Of a stretch of DNA of 15,331 nucleotides, positions 6,942 through 14,252 are shown piece by piece. Positions within the stretch are counted from its first letter, which is position 1, and each line of letters starts with the position of its first letter. The DNA is taken from positions 1-15,331 of the forward strand of contig CAJVYJ010000025.1 in NCBI GenBank assembly GCA_913009475.1, read 5' to 3'. The position numbers and the translations under genes were made by a program. The stretch comes from an uncultured Actinomycetes bacterium (lineage in GTDB: Bacteria > Actinomycetota > Aquicultoria > CAJVYJ01). The notes beneath the pieces are model-generated. The model was not told where the DNA came from. It saw only the letters and a program-made list of their open reading frames with translations, and ran no database searches.

Positions 6942-8426
6942 ATGAAACAACCAGTAATAAAAAAGAGCCGCCAATTTATCAACAATTCCGGTATCACCAT
7001 CAAGCTCTTGCTTTTTTCCGGCTTTTCTTTATTAGGCTCCCTCCTACTCTTATACTTTCTTGAAGATCTGACCGTTAGTAAAGTCCTGCCGCTGATTTTT
7101 ATGCTGATCGCCACTATCCTCAGCCTGTTTTTCTTATACATAAGAAAATTGATAATTTATCCGTTGAATGAAGTAATCAAGACCGCCGACTCTATCGCCA
7201 AAGGTCGACTTGGCTTACGCATAGACATAAAAAATAATAACGAGATCGGACGACTTGCCTCTAAGATAAATATGATGACTGAATCGCTACAACACCGGCT
7301 ATCGCAGTTATCAACTCTTTGCGAGATCAGCCGTGATACTACTTCTAAGCTAAGCTTACAGGATATATTGGATCTGATATTGATTAAAGCCGTTAATTTT
7401 CATGAAGCCGATTCCGGGTCAATAATGCTATTGGACGAAAAGACCAACCAGTTGGAGATTAAAGCCGCCATCAATATCGAACAGAAAATTATTGATAATA
7501 CTAAGACCAAAATCGGTGAAGGTATAGCTGGATGGGTGGCTAAAGAAGGTAAACCACTACTGCTGATGGATGGCATAACCTTTACCGGCAACAGGGATTT
7601 AAAAGACGCTGTCTCCATCCCGATTATGCTGAAAGATAAGGTTCTGGGCGTACTAAACCTAAACAACCACGGTAGTAAACCCCGATCATTCAATACTAAA
7701 GATTTGGATTTTCTGACAGCGCTCTCAAGCCAGGCGGCCACAGTCATTAATAACGCCCAGCTATTTGAAAAGTTAAAAAATAATTACTTAAGCGTTATCC
7801 AAGCCTTGGCGGCAGCCATTGACGCCAAGGATTCCTATACACACGGCCACTCAGCCCGAGTGGCTAAGTACGCGGTTGCCATCGCTAAGGAGCTTAGTTT
7901 CTCACCGGAAGACATAGATGATATTGAAGCCGCGGCCTACCTTCACGATGTCGGTAAAATCGGTATACCGGAAAAAATCCTGAGCAAACCATCGGGGTTG
8001 ACCGATGAAGAGTTTAAGATAATCAAGACGCATCCGCAAATCAGCGCCCGCATTCTGGCGCCGGTTGACTTTAAAAGTACCGTAATACCGGCCGTTCTTC
8101 ATCACCATGAACATTACAACGGCCGCGGCTATCCTGACCATTTAAAAGGCGAACAAATACCGTATGAGGCGCGAATCATGGCGGTAGCGGACAGTTATGA
8201 CGCCATGACCACTAATCGCCCCTATCGCCCGCCCCGGGACATAAATTGGGCACAACAAGAACTCTCCAGATGTTCCGGCAGCCAATTTGACCCCCGGATA
8301 GTTAATGCTTTTTTGAAAGTCCTTGACCATATGCGTTGCCCGACAAATATTAACGCTAAAGATAAAAACGCAACCAAACAACTACGTGAACAATCACATA
8401 ATGAGGTTACTCTGCCGGTTTCATAA
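6942..8426 (+). CDS. Membrane HAMP-GAF-HD-GYP signalling protein, probable c-di-GMP phosphodiesterase
   Basis: This 494-residue membrane protein probably hydrolyses cyclic di-GMP in response to a signal. Two transmembrane helices at about 20-41 and 47-67 are separated by only a few residues, so there is no extracellular sensor. A HAMP linker follows at about 68-120, a GAF domain at about 138-275 and an HD-GYP domain at about 283-465. HD-GYP residues are intact: H335 and D336 with GK 338-339 (YLHDVGKIGIP), H364, HHHE 387-390, GRGYP 394-398 and D417 in AVADSYDAMT. AGGG at 6932-6935 is six bases before the ATG. The signal is probably sensed inside the cell or in the membrane. The gene stands opposite to its neighbours, between metG and rsmI, and its last 20 bases overlap the end of rsmI. 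No GGDEF domain is present nearby. Confidence 0.93.
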   Translation: MKQPVIKKSRQFINNSGITIKLLLFSGFSLLGSLLLLYFLEDLTVSKVLPLIFMLIATILSLFFLYIRKLIIYPLNEVIKTADSIAKGRLGLRIDIKNNNEIGRLASKINMMTESLQHRLSQLSTLCEISRDTTSKLSLQDILDLILIKAVNFHEADSGSIMLLDEKTNQLEIKAAINIEQKIIDNTKTKIGEGIAGWVAKEGKPLLLMDGITFTGNRDLKDAVSIPIMLKDKVLGVLNLNNHGSKPRSFNTKDLDFLTALSSQAATVINNAQLFEKLKNNYLSVIQALAAAIDAKDSYTHGHSARVAKYAVAIAKELSFSPEDIDDIEAAAYLHDVGKIGIPEKILSKPSGLTDEEFKIIKTHPQISARILAPVDFKSTVIPAVLHHHEHYNGRGYPDHLKGEQIPYEARIMAVADSYDAMTTNRPYRPPRDINWAQQELSRCSGSQFDPRIVNAFLKVLDHMRCPTNINAKDKNATKQLREQSHNEVTLPVS

Positions 8427-9255
8427 TCTTTAACGCGGTCTCATAAGCCTGATGCCGGTCCATATGATATTTTTTGGCAATAATTTTGGCGGCCTCGCTT
8501 TTCGCAACACCGGCGACCAACAGAGCCATTAACTCTTGCTCGATAACCTCTTGAGAAGCTTTCTTCTTATCCCTGCAACCTTCGATGACTAAGACATATT
8601 CGCCTTTAATCGGATGATTCTCAAGCCCAGCCAATATCTCCGCGGCCGTACCATGGAAGTTGGTCGCGAACTTCTTGGTCATCTCCTTTATCAATGCCAG
8701 CCGGCGACCGGGCAGATTATTTTCAATCTCTTTTAAAGTATTGATCAGACGATGCGGGCTCTCGTAGAAGATTAAAGTACTAGGCTCATCGGCCAACTTT
8801 CCCATCAATTTTTGCCGCAAACCGCGACGCCTGGGCATAAAACCAAGAAAACGAATGTCACTGGTAGGTAACCCGGAGACAACCGCGGCCGCTATCAGAG
8901 CTGAAGCTCCGGGCAACACTTCATATTCCAAGTCTGATTCTAAGCAAGCTTTTACTAATATGTGGCCGGGATCGGCAATACCGGGAGTGCCCGCGTCGCT
9001 TACTAAAGCGATCTTCTTTCCCTGTTTAAGCTTGGCTAATAAAGCCGGTAATTTAGTTTGCTCGTTGACCTGGTTAAAACTTATAAGTGGTGTGTGAATA
9101 TCATAATGGGAGAGCAACTTCTTGGTGCGCCGGGTATCCTCAGCGGCAATTAAGTCGACCTCTTTTAATATTCTTAAAACCCGTAGAGTAATATCCTCCA
9201 AGTTGCCGATAGGGGTAGCGCATAAAAAAAGTTTGCCCCGTCTTTTGTCAGCCAT
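8407..9255 (-). CDS. rsmI: 16S rRNA (cytidine1402-2'-O)-methyltransferase
   Basis: RsmI (YraL) adds the 2'-O-methyl group to C1402 in the 30S decoding centre with SAM. The 282 residues are of normal length. Tetrapyrrole-methylase-fold signatures are visible: TPIGNL at 14-19, AEDTR at 38-42, SDAGTPG at 86-92 and a PGASA loop (usually PGPSA) near 118. The extended C-terminal region is also present. The ATG at 9255 has only a weak ribosome site. Its end overlaps the end of the HD-GYP gene by 20 bases. In Actinomycetota rsmI is commonly next to metG, so this arrangement fits the conserved neighbourhood with one gene inserted. Confidence 0.95.
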   Translation of the reverse strand: MADKRRGKLFLCATPIGNLEDITLRVLRILKEVDLIAAEDTRRTKKLLSHYDIHTPLISFNQVNEQTKLPALLAKLKQGKKIALVSDAGTPGIADPGHILVKACLESDLEYEVLPGASALIAAAVVSGLPTSDIRFLGFMPRRRGLRQKLMGKLADEPSTLIFYESPHRLINTLKEIENNLPGRRLALIKEMTKKFATNFHGTAAEILAGLENHPIKGEYVLVIEGCRDKKKASQEVIEQELMALLVAGVAKSEAAKIIAKKYHMDRHQAYETALKIMKPAE

Positions 9256-9294
9256 ATATAACCACTATAACCTTAACTTTATAAATCCGTCACC

Positions 9295-9322
9295 ACTAAA
9301 TATAAGCTTAGCTTATTGACAA
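9295..9322 (-). promoter_or_regulatory. Possible rsmI promoter with a palindrome in its spacer
   Basis: On the minus strand, TTGTCA (9317-9322, 5 of 6 matches) is followed after 16 bases by TTTAGT (9295-9300, 4 of 6 matches). The spacer contains the palindrome TAAGCTTAGCTTA (9303-9315), a possible operator. The -10 is poor. Confidence 0.35.
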
Positions 9323-9411
9323 CCCTCGTTTGCATGATATTTTTGCCGATTCCGTGTTTTATGTCAACCATTACCAGCTTTTCCGCACTTCATTCTAACA
9401 TTATAAAGTTT

Positions 9412-9523
9412 GTCATTCCCAACTTGATTGGGAATCCAGGTAAAGAAGTGCTTTGGAAATAAGAGTATATAAAACATTAAAAGGCGCGTTTGGCCATGGA
9501 TCCCCGATCAGGTCGGGGATGAC
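9412..9523. mobile_element. MITE-like inverted-repeat element, copy A (112 bp)
   Basis: The left arm (9412-9438, starting GTCATTCCCAACTTGATTGG) and the right arm (9497-9523, ending TCGGGGATGAC) are inverted repeats of each other over about 27 bases, with a few C/T and A/G differences. Each arm is also a hairpin: TTCCCAA/TTGGGAA on the left and an 8-base ATCCCCGA/TCGGGGAT on the right. There is no coding sequence between them. It lies downstream of the membrane protein gene, ending 9 bases before its stop codon. The arm sequence recurs near 11.47 and 13.9 kb. Confidence 0.75.
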
Positions 9524-9532
9524 CAATAGAAC

Positions 9533-10381
9533 CTATTTTTTGGCCGGCTTATTTGCGCGGTGTCCGGTCTCTAAAAAACCAAGGAACATAACCGTAATAC
9601 CGATTGTTAATGATACCGACAACACAGCCGGACCCGCCAGTTTAAAATAACCATGAATGACGCCGCCGAAAGCATTAATCAAGGCGCCGATTCCAATCAA
9701 TATATTACCAATCGCAATTTCTCTAAGAATCTGTTTACGATATAAAACCCACGCTGAATAAAGCGCTCCACCCGCTAAAATGACCGTACCTATTGTGTTT
9801 AGCGAAGCAACAGTTGCTTTCATCATCAGCGACCGTGTCATTGCTTCCCAACCTAGGGATGCCACCTTTTGATTGTTAATTGAGGAATTAACCAACATCA
9901 ACGCACCGCCCAGTGAAGCGCCGATCATTGTCCAAAGCCATATTGTCGCCGGTCTTTTTGTGACAACTGTCAAAATAAATATTAGTGTAAAAATACCGCC
10001 AAATACAAGTGCGGTGGTCAATTTTTCTGGTCCAGACGCTGTTTTACTAAAAATAACCATTGGCAAAACCGGACCCAGTAGAGCCAATACAATACCTATT
10101 TCGAGCAACCGAGACGCGACTTTCTTTTCAGCTATATATAAGCTGCCCAATCCCAAATAACCCACTACGATCATAGCGCCAAAGAAATACCATATTTTTA
10201 CCAACAATTCGTTCCAGCTACTGATAACTGAGATAGTCTCTGCAAGTGATGCGATGCCAAACATTAATAAAGCAACCGCCCACGCAAATTGATATGGCTT
10301 GTGTCGCTGAAAATATTGACGAAACACAAGAAATGAAAATACGAAACTGATAATCGCAGCGCTTAAGGGGAAAATAAACAA
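9533..10381 (-). CDS. Multi-pass membrane protein of unknown function
   Basis: I do not recognise this 282-residue protein. It has about nine hydrophobic segments, at roughly 3-20, 33-53, 61-82, 91-111, 122-140, 148-165, 190-212, 222-242 and 247-267, with short charged loops and a lysine-rich tail (HRANKPAKK). No enzyme motif or soluble domain is visible. The layout resembles small integral-membrane sensor modules found in front of histidine kinases, but no kinase is attached. The start is a TTG at 10381 with GGAGA at 10391-10395; an overlapping ATG at 10391 is out of frame. It follows the YkgJ-like gene by 44 bases and is probably cotranscribed with it. Confidence 0.8.
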   Translation of the reverse strand: MFIFPLSAAIISFVFSFLVFRQYFQRHKPYQFAWAVALLMFGIASLAETISVISSWNELLVKIWYFFGAMIVVGYLGLGSLYIAEKKVASRLLEIGIVLALLGPVLPMVIFSKTASGPEKLTTALVFGGIFTLIFILTVVTKRPATIWLWTMIGASLGGALMLVNSSINNQKVASLGWEAMTRSLMMKATVASLNTIGTVILAGGALYSAWVLYRKQILREIAIGNILIGIGALINAFGGVIHGYFKLAGPAVLSVSLTIGITVMFLGFLETGHRANKPAKK

Positions 10382-10425
10382 ATCTTCTCATCTCCATTCA
10401 GGAAGTACTCGGTCAGCCAAGCACT

Positions 10426-11226
10426 TTAACCTATCGACCTAATTTCCGCCAATCCGAAATCAAATTGCTCGGACTTAAGCAAAGACTCCAGCTTTGTTCT
10501 AGTCTTATAACTTAAGAATTCGCGTAAGATATCAACCCTAAGTGAGCGCAATTCCTCTTCGGTAAATCTGGTTATACCATATAAATAAGTAAAGTGGTTC
10601 AGTTCATCCTCGTCCGCGTCAAATATCTCTTCCGGCAACGCTTGGCTATTTATCGCAACTATTTTATTATAGATTAAATCCCGCTCAATTTGAGTTACTA
10701 CCTTGGTTCCGCCTTGAGCGGCGCCTTTCTCCCGACATTGGTCTACATCATAAGTCATTACTTTCTTGGGAAGCAACAACCGATGAGTGCGGGCGTAATA
10801 CTGAGCTAAGCCGATATTATGCTGCAGGCTCTTTTCTCTTAGTTGCTTATAATCATTGTCGGGATATATTCCAAAAAAACGACACTGGACCGGCTTTACC
10901 TCACTGATAATGCAAATATCATCCTCAAAAAAAGGACACTTATAATCCAGTGATACCAAACTTAGCAGCTCATAACGGATAGCCCGCGCCGCGATTTCTT
11001 TTTGCCGAGGCACCGGAAATTTTTGCACATGCGCGTAGATATTCACAAACTCACTGAGATAGACATCGGCGGTGGTAAAACAAGCTTTCGTATTATCATC
11101 ACAATTGCAGACGGGAATCTGCTGATAGACATAATCCAGACGCCGAGTAATCCGATTTTCATTACCGTGACGTACTAAGTCATCCATCTGTTCACGTGAA
11201 ATTTTTTTTAATGACAATTTAAGCAC
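10426..11226 (-). CDS. YkgJ family Cys-cluster (putative Zn/Fe-chelating) protein
   Basis: This 266-residue cytoplasmic protein carries a YkgJ-type cysteine cluster, a fold predicted to bind zinc or an iron-sulfur centre. The typical arrangement CPFFEDDICIISEVKPVQC (C97, C105, C115) is clear and is preceded by C40, C42 and C49; C164 may also take part. The protein is longer than minimal YkgJ proteins, with an acidic C-terminal helical part after residue 170 that I cannot assign. The start is a GTG at 11226 with only a weak ribosome site, so the exact N-terminus is uncertain. The molecular role of the family is not established. Confidence 0.8.
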   Translation of the reverse strand: MLKLSLKKISREQMDDLVRHGNENRITRRLDYVYQQIPVCNCDDNTKACFTTADVYLSEFVNIYAHVQKFPVPRQKEIAARAIRYELLSLVSLDYKCPFFEDDICIISEVKPVQCRFFGIYPDNDYKQLREKSLQHNIGLAQYYARTHRLLLPKKVMTYDVDQCREKGAAQGGTKVVTQIERDLIYNKIVAINSQALPEEIFDADEDELNHFTYLYGITRFTEEELRSLRVDILREFLSYKTRTKLESLLKSEQFDFGLAEIRSIG

Positions 11227-11329
11227 TCACTTTTTTATAGTTATTAATATTAATCTCGCTGCGTTCACAATTCTAAATTGTAGATATCAATCAAATACAG
11301 CCGTAATGTTTGCTTCGCTTATTCATTGC

Positions 11330-11357
11330 CAGAGTAAACTCTGATGCTACACATTTC
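11330..11357 (+). repeat. Hairpin repeat family 1, copy d
   Basis: The stem CAGAG (11330-11334) and CTCTG (11339-11343) encloses the loop TAAA. It is followed by AT-GCTACACATTTCC. The stem class matches copy a at 3.0 kb, in the opposite orientation. Confidence 0.7.
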
Positions 11358-11367
11358 CTGTTCTAAC

Positions 11368-11398
11368 AGGCGGGGACAAGCCTCATACCTACACATCT
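11368..11398 (+). repeat. Hairpin repeat family 1, degenerate copy e
   Basis: GGCGGGGACAAGCCTCATACC keeps the ACAAG loop and is followed by the tail CTACACATCT, but the right arm is mutated and only AGGC/GCCT still pair. Confidence 0.55.
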
Positions 11399-11423
11399 AC
11401 CCTCTACGCTTTCCGCTCATAAG

Positions 11424-11454
11424 GCGCCGGATAAACTGGCGCGCTATACATTTC
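11424..11454 (+). repeat. Hairpin repeat family 1, copy f
   Basis: The stem GCGCCGG (11424-11430) pairs with CTGGCGC (11436-11442) with one G-T wobble, around the loop ATAAA. It is followed by GCTATACATTTCCC, a one-base variant of the family tail. Confidence 0.7.
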
Positions 11455-11471
11455 CCGACCACTTTATGTTT

Positions 11472-11638
11472 GTCATTCCCGACCTGATCGGGGATCCACG
11501 GCCAACCGTGCCTTATAGTGCTTTATTTATTCCAATGCACTGTGATTCCTGGATTCCCAGCCAAGCTGTGCGTATCCTCTGCGCCTGTCTGCGTGCGTTC
11601 ACGCACAGACAGGCGCAGACGGGTCAAGCTGGGAAGAC
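11472..11638. mobile_element. MITE-like inverted-repeat element, copy B (167 bp)
   Basis: The left arm at 11472-11498 begins GTCATTCCCGACCTGATCGG and is itself a hairpin. The right side begins TGGATTCCCAGC at 11550 and ends GTCAAGCTGGGAAGAC at 11638. Between these lies a nested hairpin, GCGCCTGTCT (11581-11590) with AGACAGGCGC (11607-11616), plus GTGCG/CGCAC around a TTCA loop. No coding sequence is present. Copy C near 14.0 kb has the same layout and almost the same length. Confidence 0.75.
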
Positions 11639-11657
11639 AAAAAACATCAGCTTTCGC

Positions 11658-11690
11658 GGGTGGAGATAAACTCCACCCCTACATGGTTAC
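11658..11690 (+). repeat. Hairpin repeat family 1, copy g
   Basis: A perfect 8-base stem GGGTGGAG (11658-11665) and CTCCACCC (11671-11678) encloses the loop ATAAA, followed by CTACATGG. It directly follows MITE-like copy B, joined by an ACATCAGCTTTC linker that recurs at 14.1 kb. Confidence 0.8.
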
Positions 11691-11751
11691 TATCAGAGCA
11701 ATCTCTGATAGTACAATCCGACCCAGCGTAAACTTGATGCTACACTTTCCC
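11691..11751 (+). repeat. Hairpin repeat family 1, copy h and a degenerate remnant
   Basis: A perfect 8-base stem TATCAGAG (11691-11698) and CTCTGATA (11703-11710) is followed by GTACAATCC, a drifted tail. About 20 bases on, AGCGTAAACTTGATGCTACA then CTTTCCC is a decayed relative of copy d whose stem no longer pairs. Confidence 0.55.
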
Positions 11752-11838
11752 AACCCCGGATTCACAGCCGACATTTATAGTCACCCATAATTTACTTATT
11801 ATATCAAGATTATGTAAAAAAGATAGTTGCAATTGTTA

Positions 11839-13551
11839 CTAGAGTGATTTCAATAGACTATCGATTGGCAGAGTATTGATAACATCAGCGCTAGTCAACC
11901 AACCCCGCTGTGCCGTATGCAGACCATAACGCATATTGGCCAGATGCCCAAAATGATGAGCATCAGTGTTGATGGCAAACTTCACACCATAGCGTTTAGC
12001 TGCCCGTAACTGGTCGTCATTTAAATCGAGCCGGTCAGGGAAAGCGTTTAGTTCTAAAATAGTGCCGGTCTTTTTTGCCGCCGCGAATACTTGGACCAGG
12101 TCGATTGCGTATGGTGGGCGACGGTCTAGAATACGGCCGGTGGGATGGCAGATTATATCAATATGAGGATTGGCCATCGCGGTTATAGTTCGATAAGTTA
12201 TCCGTTCTTTATCCTGCGTAAAGCCCGTATGTATCGAAGCCGCGACGATATCAAAACGAGCTAAGACCTCATCGGGAAAGTCTGTCTTGCCTTCACTATT
12301 GATATTTAACTCTACCGCGGTCAGCAGCGTAAAATCTTCCCACTGGCGGTTTAATTCGGCTATTTGCCGCCATTGTTCTTCAAATCTCTTAAGGTCCAGG
12401 CCATGAGCGACTTTTAAAGTTTGCGCGTGGTCGGAGATAGCCAGATACTGATAGCCAAGCTTTTGCGCGAAAGCAGCCATCTCTTCCAGACTGCTTTGGC
12501 CATCGCTGGCCTGCGTATGCGCATGCAGGTCTCCCTTAATATCAGAGAGTTTAATTAAATCAGGCAACTTACCGGCCGCAGCGGCCTCGATCTCACCCTT
12601 GTCTTCCCTAAGCACCGGTTCTATATAATCCAAGCCCAGCTCATTATAGATATCAGCCTCGTCGGCTCCGGCTAAAAGTTTATTACCCGCCAAATTAAAG
12701 AGACCGTATTCACTAAGTTTTAGCCCCCGCTTTTTCGCGAGCTCACGCAGATGGATATTGTGTAATTTTGAGCCGGTAAAATATTGCAGCGCTGACCCGA
12801 ATTGGGCCGGTTTCATCAAGCGCAAATCCACTTGTAAGCCGTTATGCAGCAGCACACTGCACTTGGTCTCCCCTTTGGCTAAAACAGAAACCACATCGGG
12901 GTAGTTGCAAAATTCATCCGCGACTTGACGTGGCTTATTTGTGGCCGCCAGAATATCGATATCACCAATGGTCTCCCGCCAACGCCTCAAGCTGCCCGCG
13001 GTGCTTATCTCTGTTACATCCGAATATTTTTGAAGATAATTAATTATTTTTTCTGCGGCCGGCACCGCTTGGCTAAGCAATAATCTGCCCGACTGCTTTT
13101 TATAAAGCTCCAACCCGCGCAAAATATTATCTTCCGTCTTGACACCCATACCGGGTAAATCTTTTACACGATGTTCTTGAAGTGCCTTTTCCAGGTCATC
13201 GACGGATTCTACGCCTAGTTCTTCATAAAACAATTTAGCTTTCTTGGGACCTACACCTTGAATATGGATTAGCTCCACCAAAGAACCCGGTAATTTAGTT
13301 TTAAGTTCCTCATAATAATCCATTTTGCCCGTATCCAACAGTTGCGCCAACTTCTCAGCAATTCCTTTGCCTACCCCCTGGATAGAAGTCAGCCCCTGCT
13401 TATCGCCGCGGATATCATTAATATCACGAGGCAAAGCGCTGATGACATTGGCGGCACGCCGATAGGCCCCGACTCGGAAAGATGACTCACCGATAATCTC
13501 CAGCATATCACCGATATTGTTTAATAGCGCGGCTATTTCACTATTGTCCAT
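11839..13551 (-). CDS. polX: DNA polymerase X family protein with C-terminal PHP domain
   Basis: Bacterial PolX is a gap-filling polymerase with 3'-5' exonuclease activity from its PHP domain, acting in base-excision and related repair. The 570 residues match the family. The N-terminal helical 8-kDa-like domain and helix-hairpin-helix motifs (IQGVGKGIA near 57-65, IQGVGPKKA near 97-105) come first. The polymerase palm follows, with GSLRR at 186-190, catalytic D197 and D199 in GDIDI and D242 in VDLRL. The PHP domain from about 338 has H343, H345, D350, H375, H441, H469, D530 and H532 as likely metal ligands. The ATG at 13551 has a weak AGGGA at 13557-13561. The gene is alone, with long repeat-filled gaps on both sides. 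Confidence 0.95.
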   Translation of the reverse strand: MDNSEIAALLNNIGDMLEIIGESSFRVGAYRRAANVISALPRDINDIRGDKQGLTSIQGVGKGIAEKLAQLLDTGKMDYYEELKTKLPGSLVELIHIQGVGPKKAKLFYEELGVESVDDLEKALQEHRVKDLPGMGVKTEDNILRGLELYKKQSGRLLLSQAVPAAEKIINYLQKYSDVTEISTAGSLRRWRETIGDIDILAATNKPRQVADEFCNYPDVVSVLAKGETKCSVLLHNGLQVDLRLMKPAQFGSALQYFTGSKLHNIHLRELAKKRGLKLSEYGLFNLAGNKLLAGADEADIYNELGLDYIEPVLREDKGEIEAAAAGKLPDLIKLSDIKGDLHAHTQASDGQSSLEEMAAFAQKLGYQYLAISDHAQTLKVAHGLDLKRFEEQWRQIAELNRQWEDFTLLTAVELNINSEGKTDFPDEVLARFDIVAASIHTGFTQDKERITYRTITAMANPHIDIICHPTGRILDRRPPYAIDLVQVFAAAKKTGTILELNAFPDRLDLNDDQLRAAKRYGVKFAINTDAHHFGHLANMRYGLHTAQRGWLTSADVINTLPIDSLLKSL

Positions 13552-13603
13552 ATTCGTCCCTATAGAGAAACTATTAATTAAACGCCAATATTTTTCAGTT
13601 ATC

Positions 13604-13631
13604 TTTATACCAACTTTATTATAAGCGTAAA
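13604..13631 (-). promoter_or_regulatory. Possible polX promoter
   Basis: On the minus strand, TATAAA (13604-13609) is preceded by TGG, an extended -10. TTTACG (13626-13631, 4 of 6 matches to the -35) lies 16 bases upstream. A second -10-like TATAAT lies at 13618-13623. The region is AT-rich, so support is modest. Confidence 0.4.
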
Positions 13632-13899
13632 ATTTTAATTACAAAATGAAGAATCACGATTGGTTGCAAATCTCTAATCAGAGCGCGGATGGCAGGAGAC
13701 TAATAATCGACCCCCATTTGAGAAACTTATTTTTATCTTTAAGTTGATTTTCAAAAAAAATCAATAGGTGTTAAGTATGAACTTTTATAACCTGGATATT
13801 TTAGTAATAACTTTAATGAAACTTGAGTTTCAAATATATTACGCCTGATAATGACCTCCGTTATTCTGGGCGCTGGCGAAGAACCCCCCCCCTATGCTT

Positions 13900-14068
13900 G
13901 TCATTCCCGACTCCGATCGGGAATCCACCGGCCAACCTGAAGCTTTTTACCATTGCGCCTTTTCTTTTTTCTACCCTCAACCCTCTACGCTCGCCCCTCC
14001 CTTATTCCTGGATTCCCAGCCTGTCTGTGCATATCCTCCACACGCAGACAGGTCAAGCTGAGAATGAC
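13900..14068. mobile_element. MITE-like inverted-repeat element, copy C (169 bp)
   Basis: The left arm at 13900-13927 is GTCATTCCCGA...TCGGGAATCCA, with a perfect 8-base ATTCCCGA/TCGGGAAT hairpin. The right side starts TGGATTCCCAGC at 14009 and ends GTCAAGCTGAGAATGAC at 14068. It encloses a nested CTGTCTG/CAGACAG hairpin. A TGTGCATATCCTC segment inside matches TGTGCGTATCCTC in copy B, so B and C descend from one element. Confidence 0.72.
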
Positions 14069-14091
14069 AAACGTAGGCGAGCTAAGCATGG

Positions 14092-14252
14092 CAAAAAAAC
14101 ATCAGCTTTCACGGGCGCAGGCAAGCTCCTGGAAGCCGCCAGGGGAATGTACACGTAGGTACGTGACCCGCATAGACGCCGACAGCTGACAACGCAGACA
14201 CCCCTCAGAAACCCTCTGGCGGAGAAGGAGGGATTACCAACCCGTCGCTCGC
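14092..14252. repeat. GC-rich palindromic segment before the lptF fragment
   Basis: It begins with ACATCAGCTTTC-ACGGGCG and GCAAGCTCC, a match to the linker and hairpin of copy g at 11.64-11.67 kb, so at least its start belongs to the main organism. Then CCGCCAGGGG (14136-14145) and CCTCTGGCGG (14213-14222) form a near-perfect inverted repeat. It encloses the palindrome CACGTA-GG-TACGTG (14152-14165). I do not recognise the segment as a gene. Confidence 0.45.

Larger units (their letters stand above)
11227..11838. other. Repeat-rich intergenic region between polX and the YkgJ-like gene
   Basis: This 612-base stretch has no credible gene. Nearly all of it from 11330 to 11751 is palindromic: six or more copies or remnants of hairpin repeat family 1 and one MITE-like element (copy B). 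Short open frames across it are by-products of the repeats. Confidence 0.85.
13552..14252. other. Intergenic region upstream of polX ending at the suspected contig junction
   Basis: No credible gene was seen in these 700 bases. From 13552 to 13880 the sequence is AT-rich, with the polX promoter, TTGATTTT/AAAATCAA (13744-13764) and TGAAACT/AGTTTCA (13817-13832) hairpins and a run of nine C at 13884-13892. MITE-like copy C follows, then a GC-rich palindromic stretch (14110-14252) of unclear origin. Confidence 0.75.

Noticed and set aside
3031..11751. CRISPR array from the repeated hairpins
   Set aside because: The copies are dispersed, differ in sequence and are not spaced regularly; no cas genes are present.
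11466..11790. Plus-strand open frames in the polX-YkgJ gap
   Set aside because: They lie entirely in repeats and have no homology I can recognise.
13823..14189. Two overlapping plus-strand open frames of about 80-110 residues
   Set aside because: They read through MITE-like copy C; composition is proline- and serine-rich from palindromes, with no ribosome site.
14216..14250. Possible tRNA-Ser 3' end on the minus strand (CTTCTCCGCCA-like bases after a GGGTTGGTAATCCC stem)
   Set aside because: The T-loop lacks the TTCRA consensus, no anticodon arm or acceptor partner is found upstream, and the region is made of inverted repeats.
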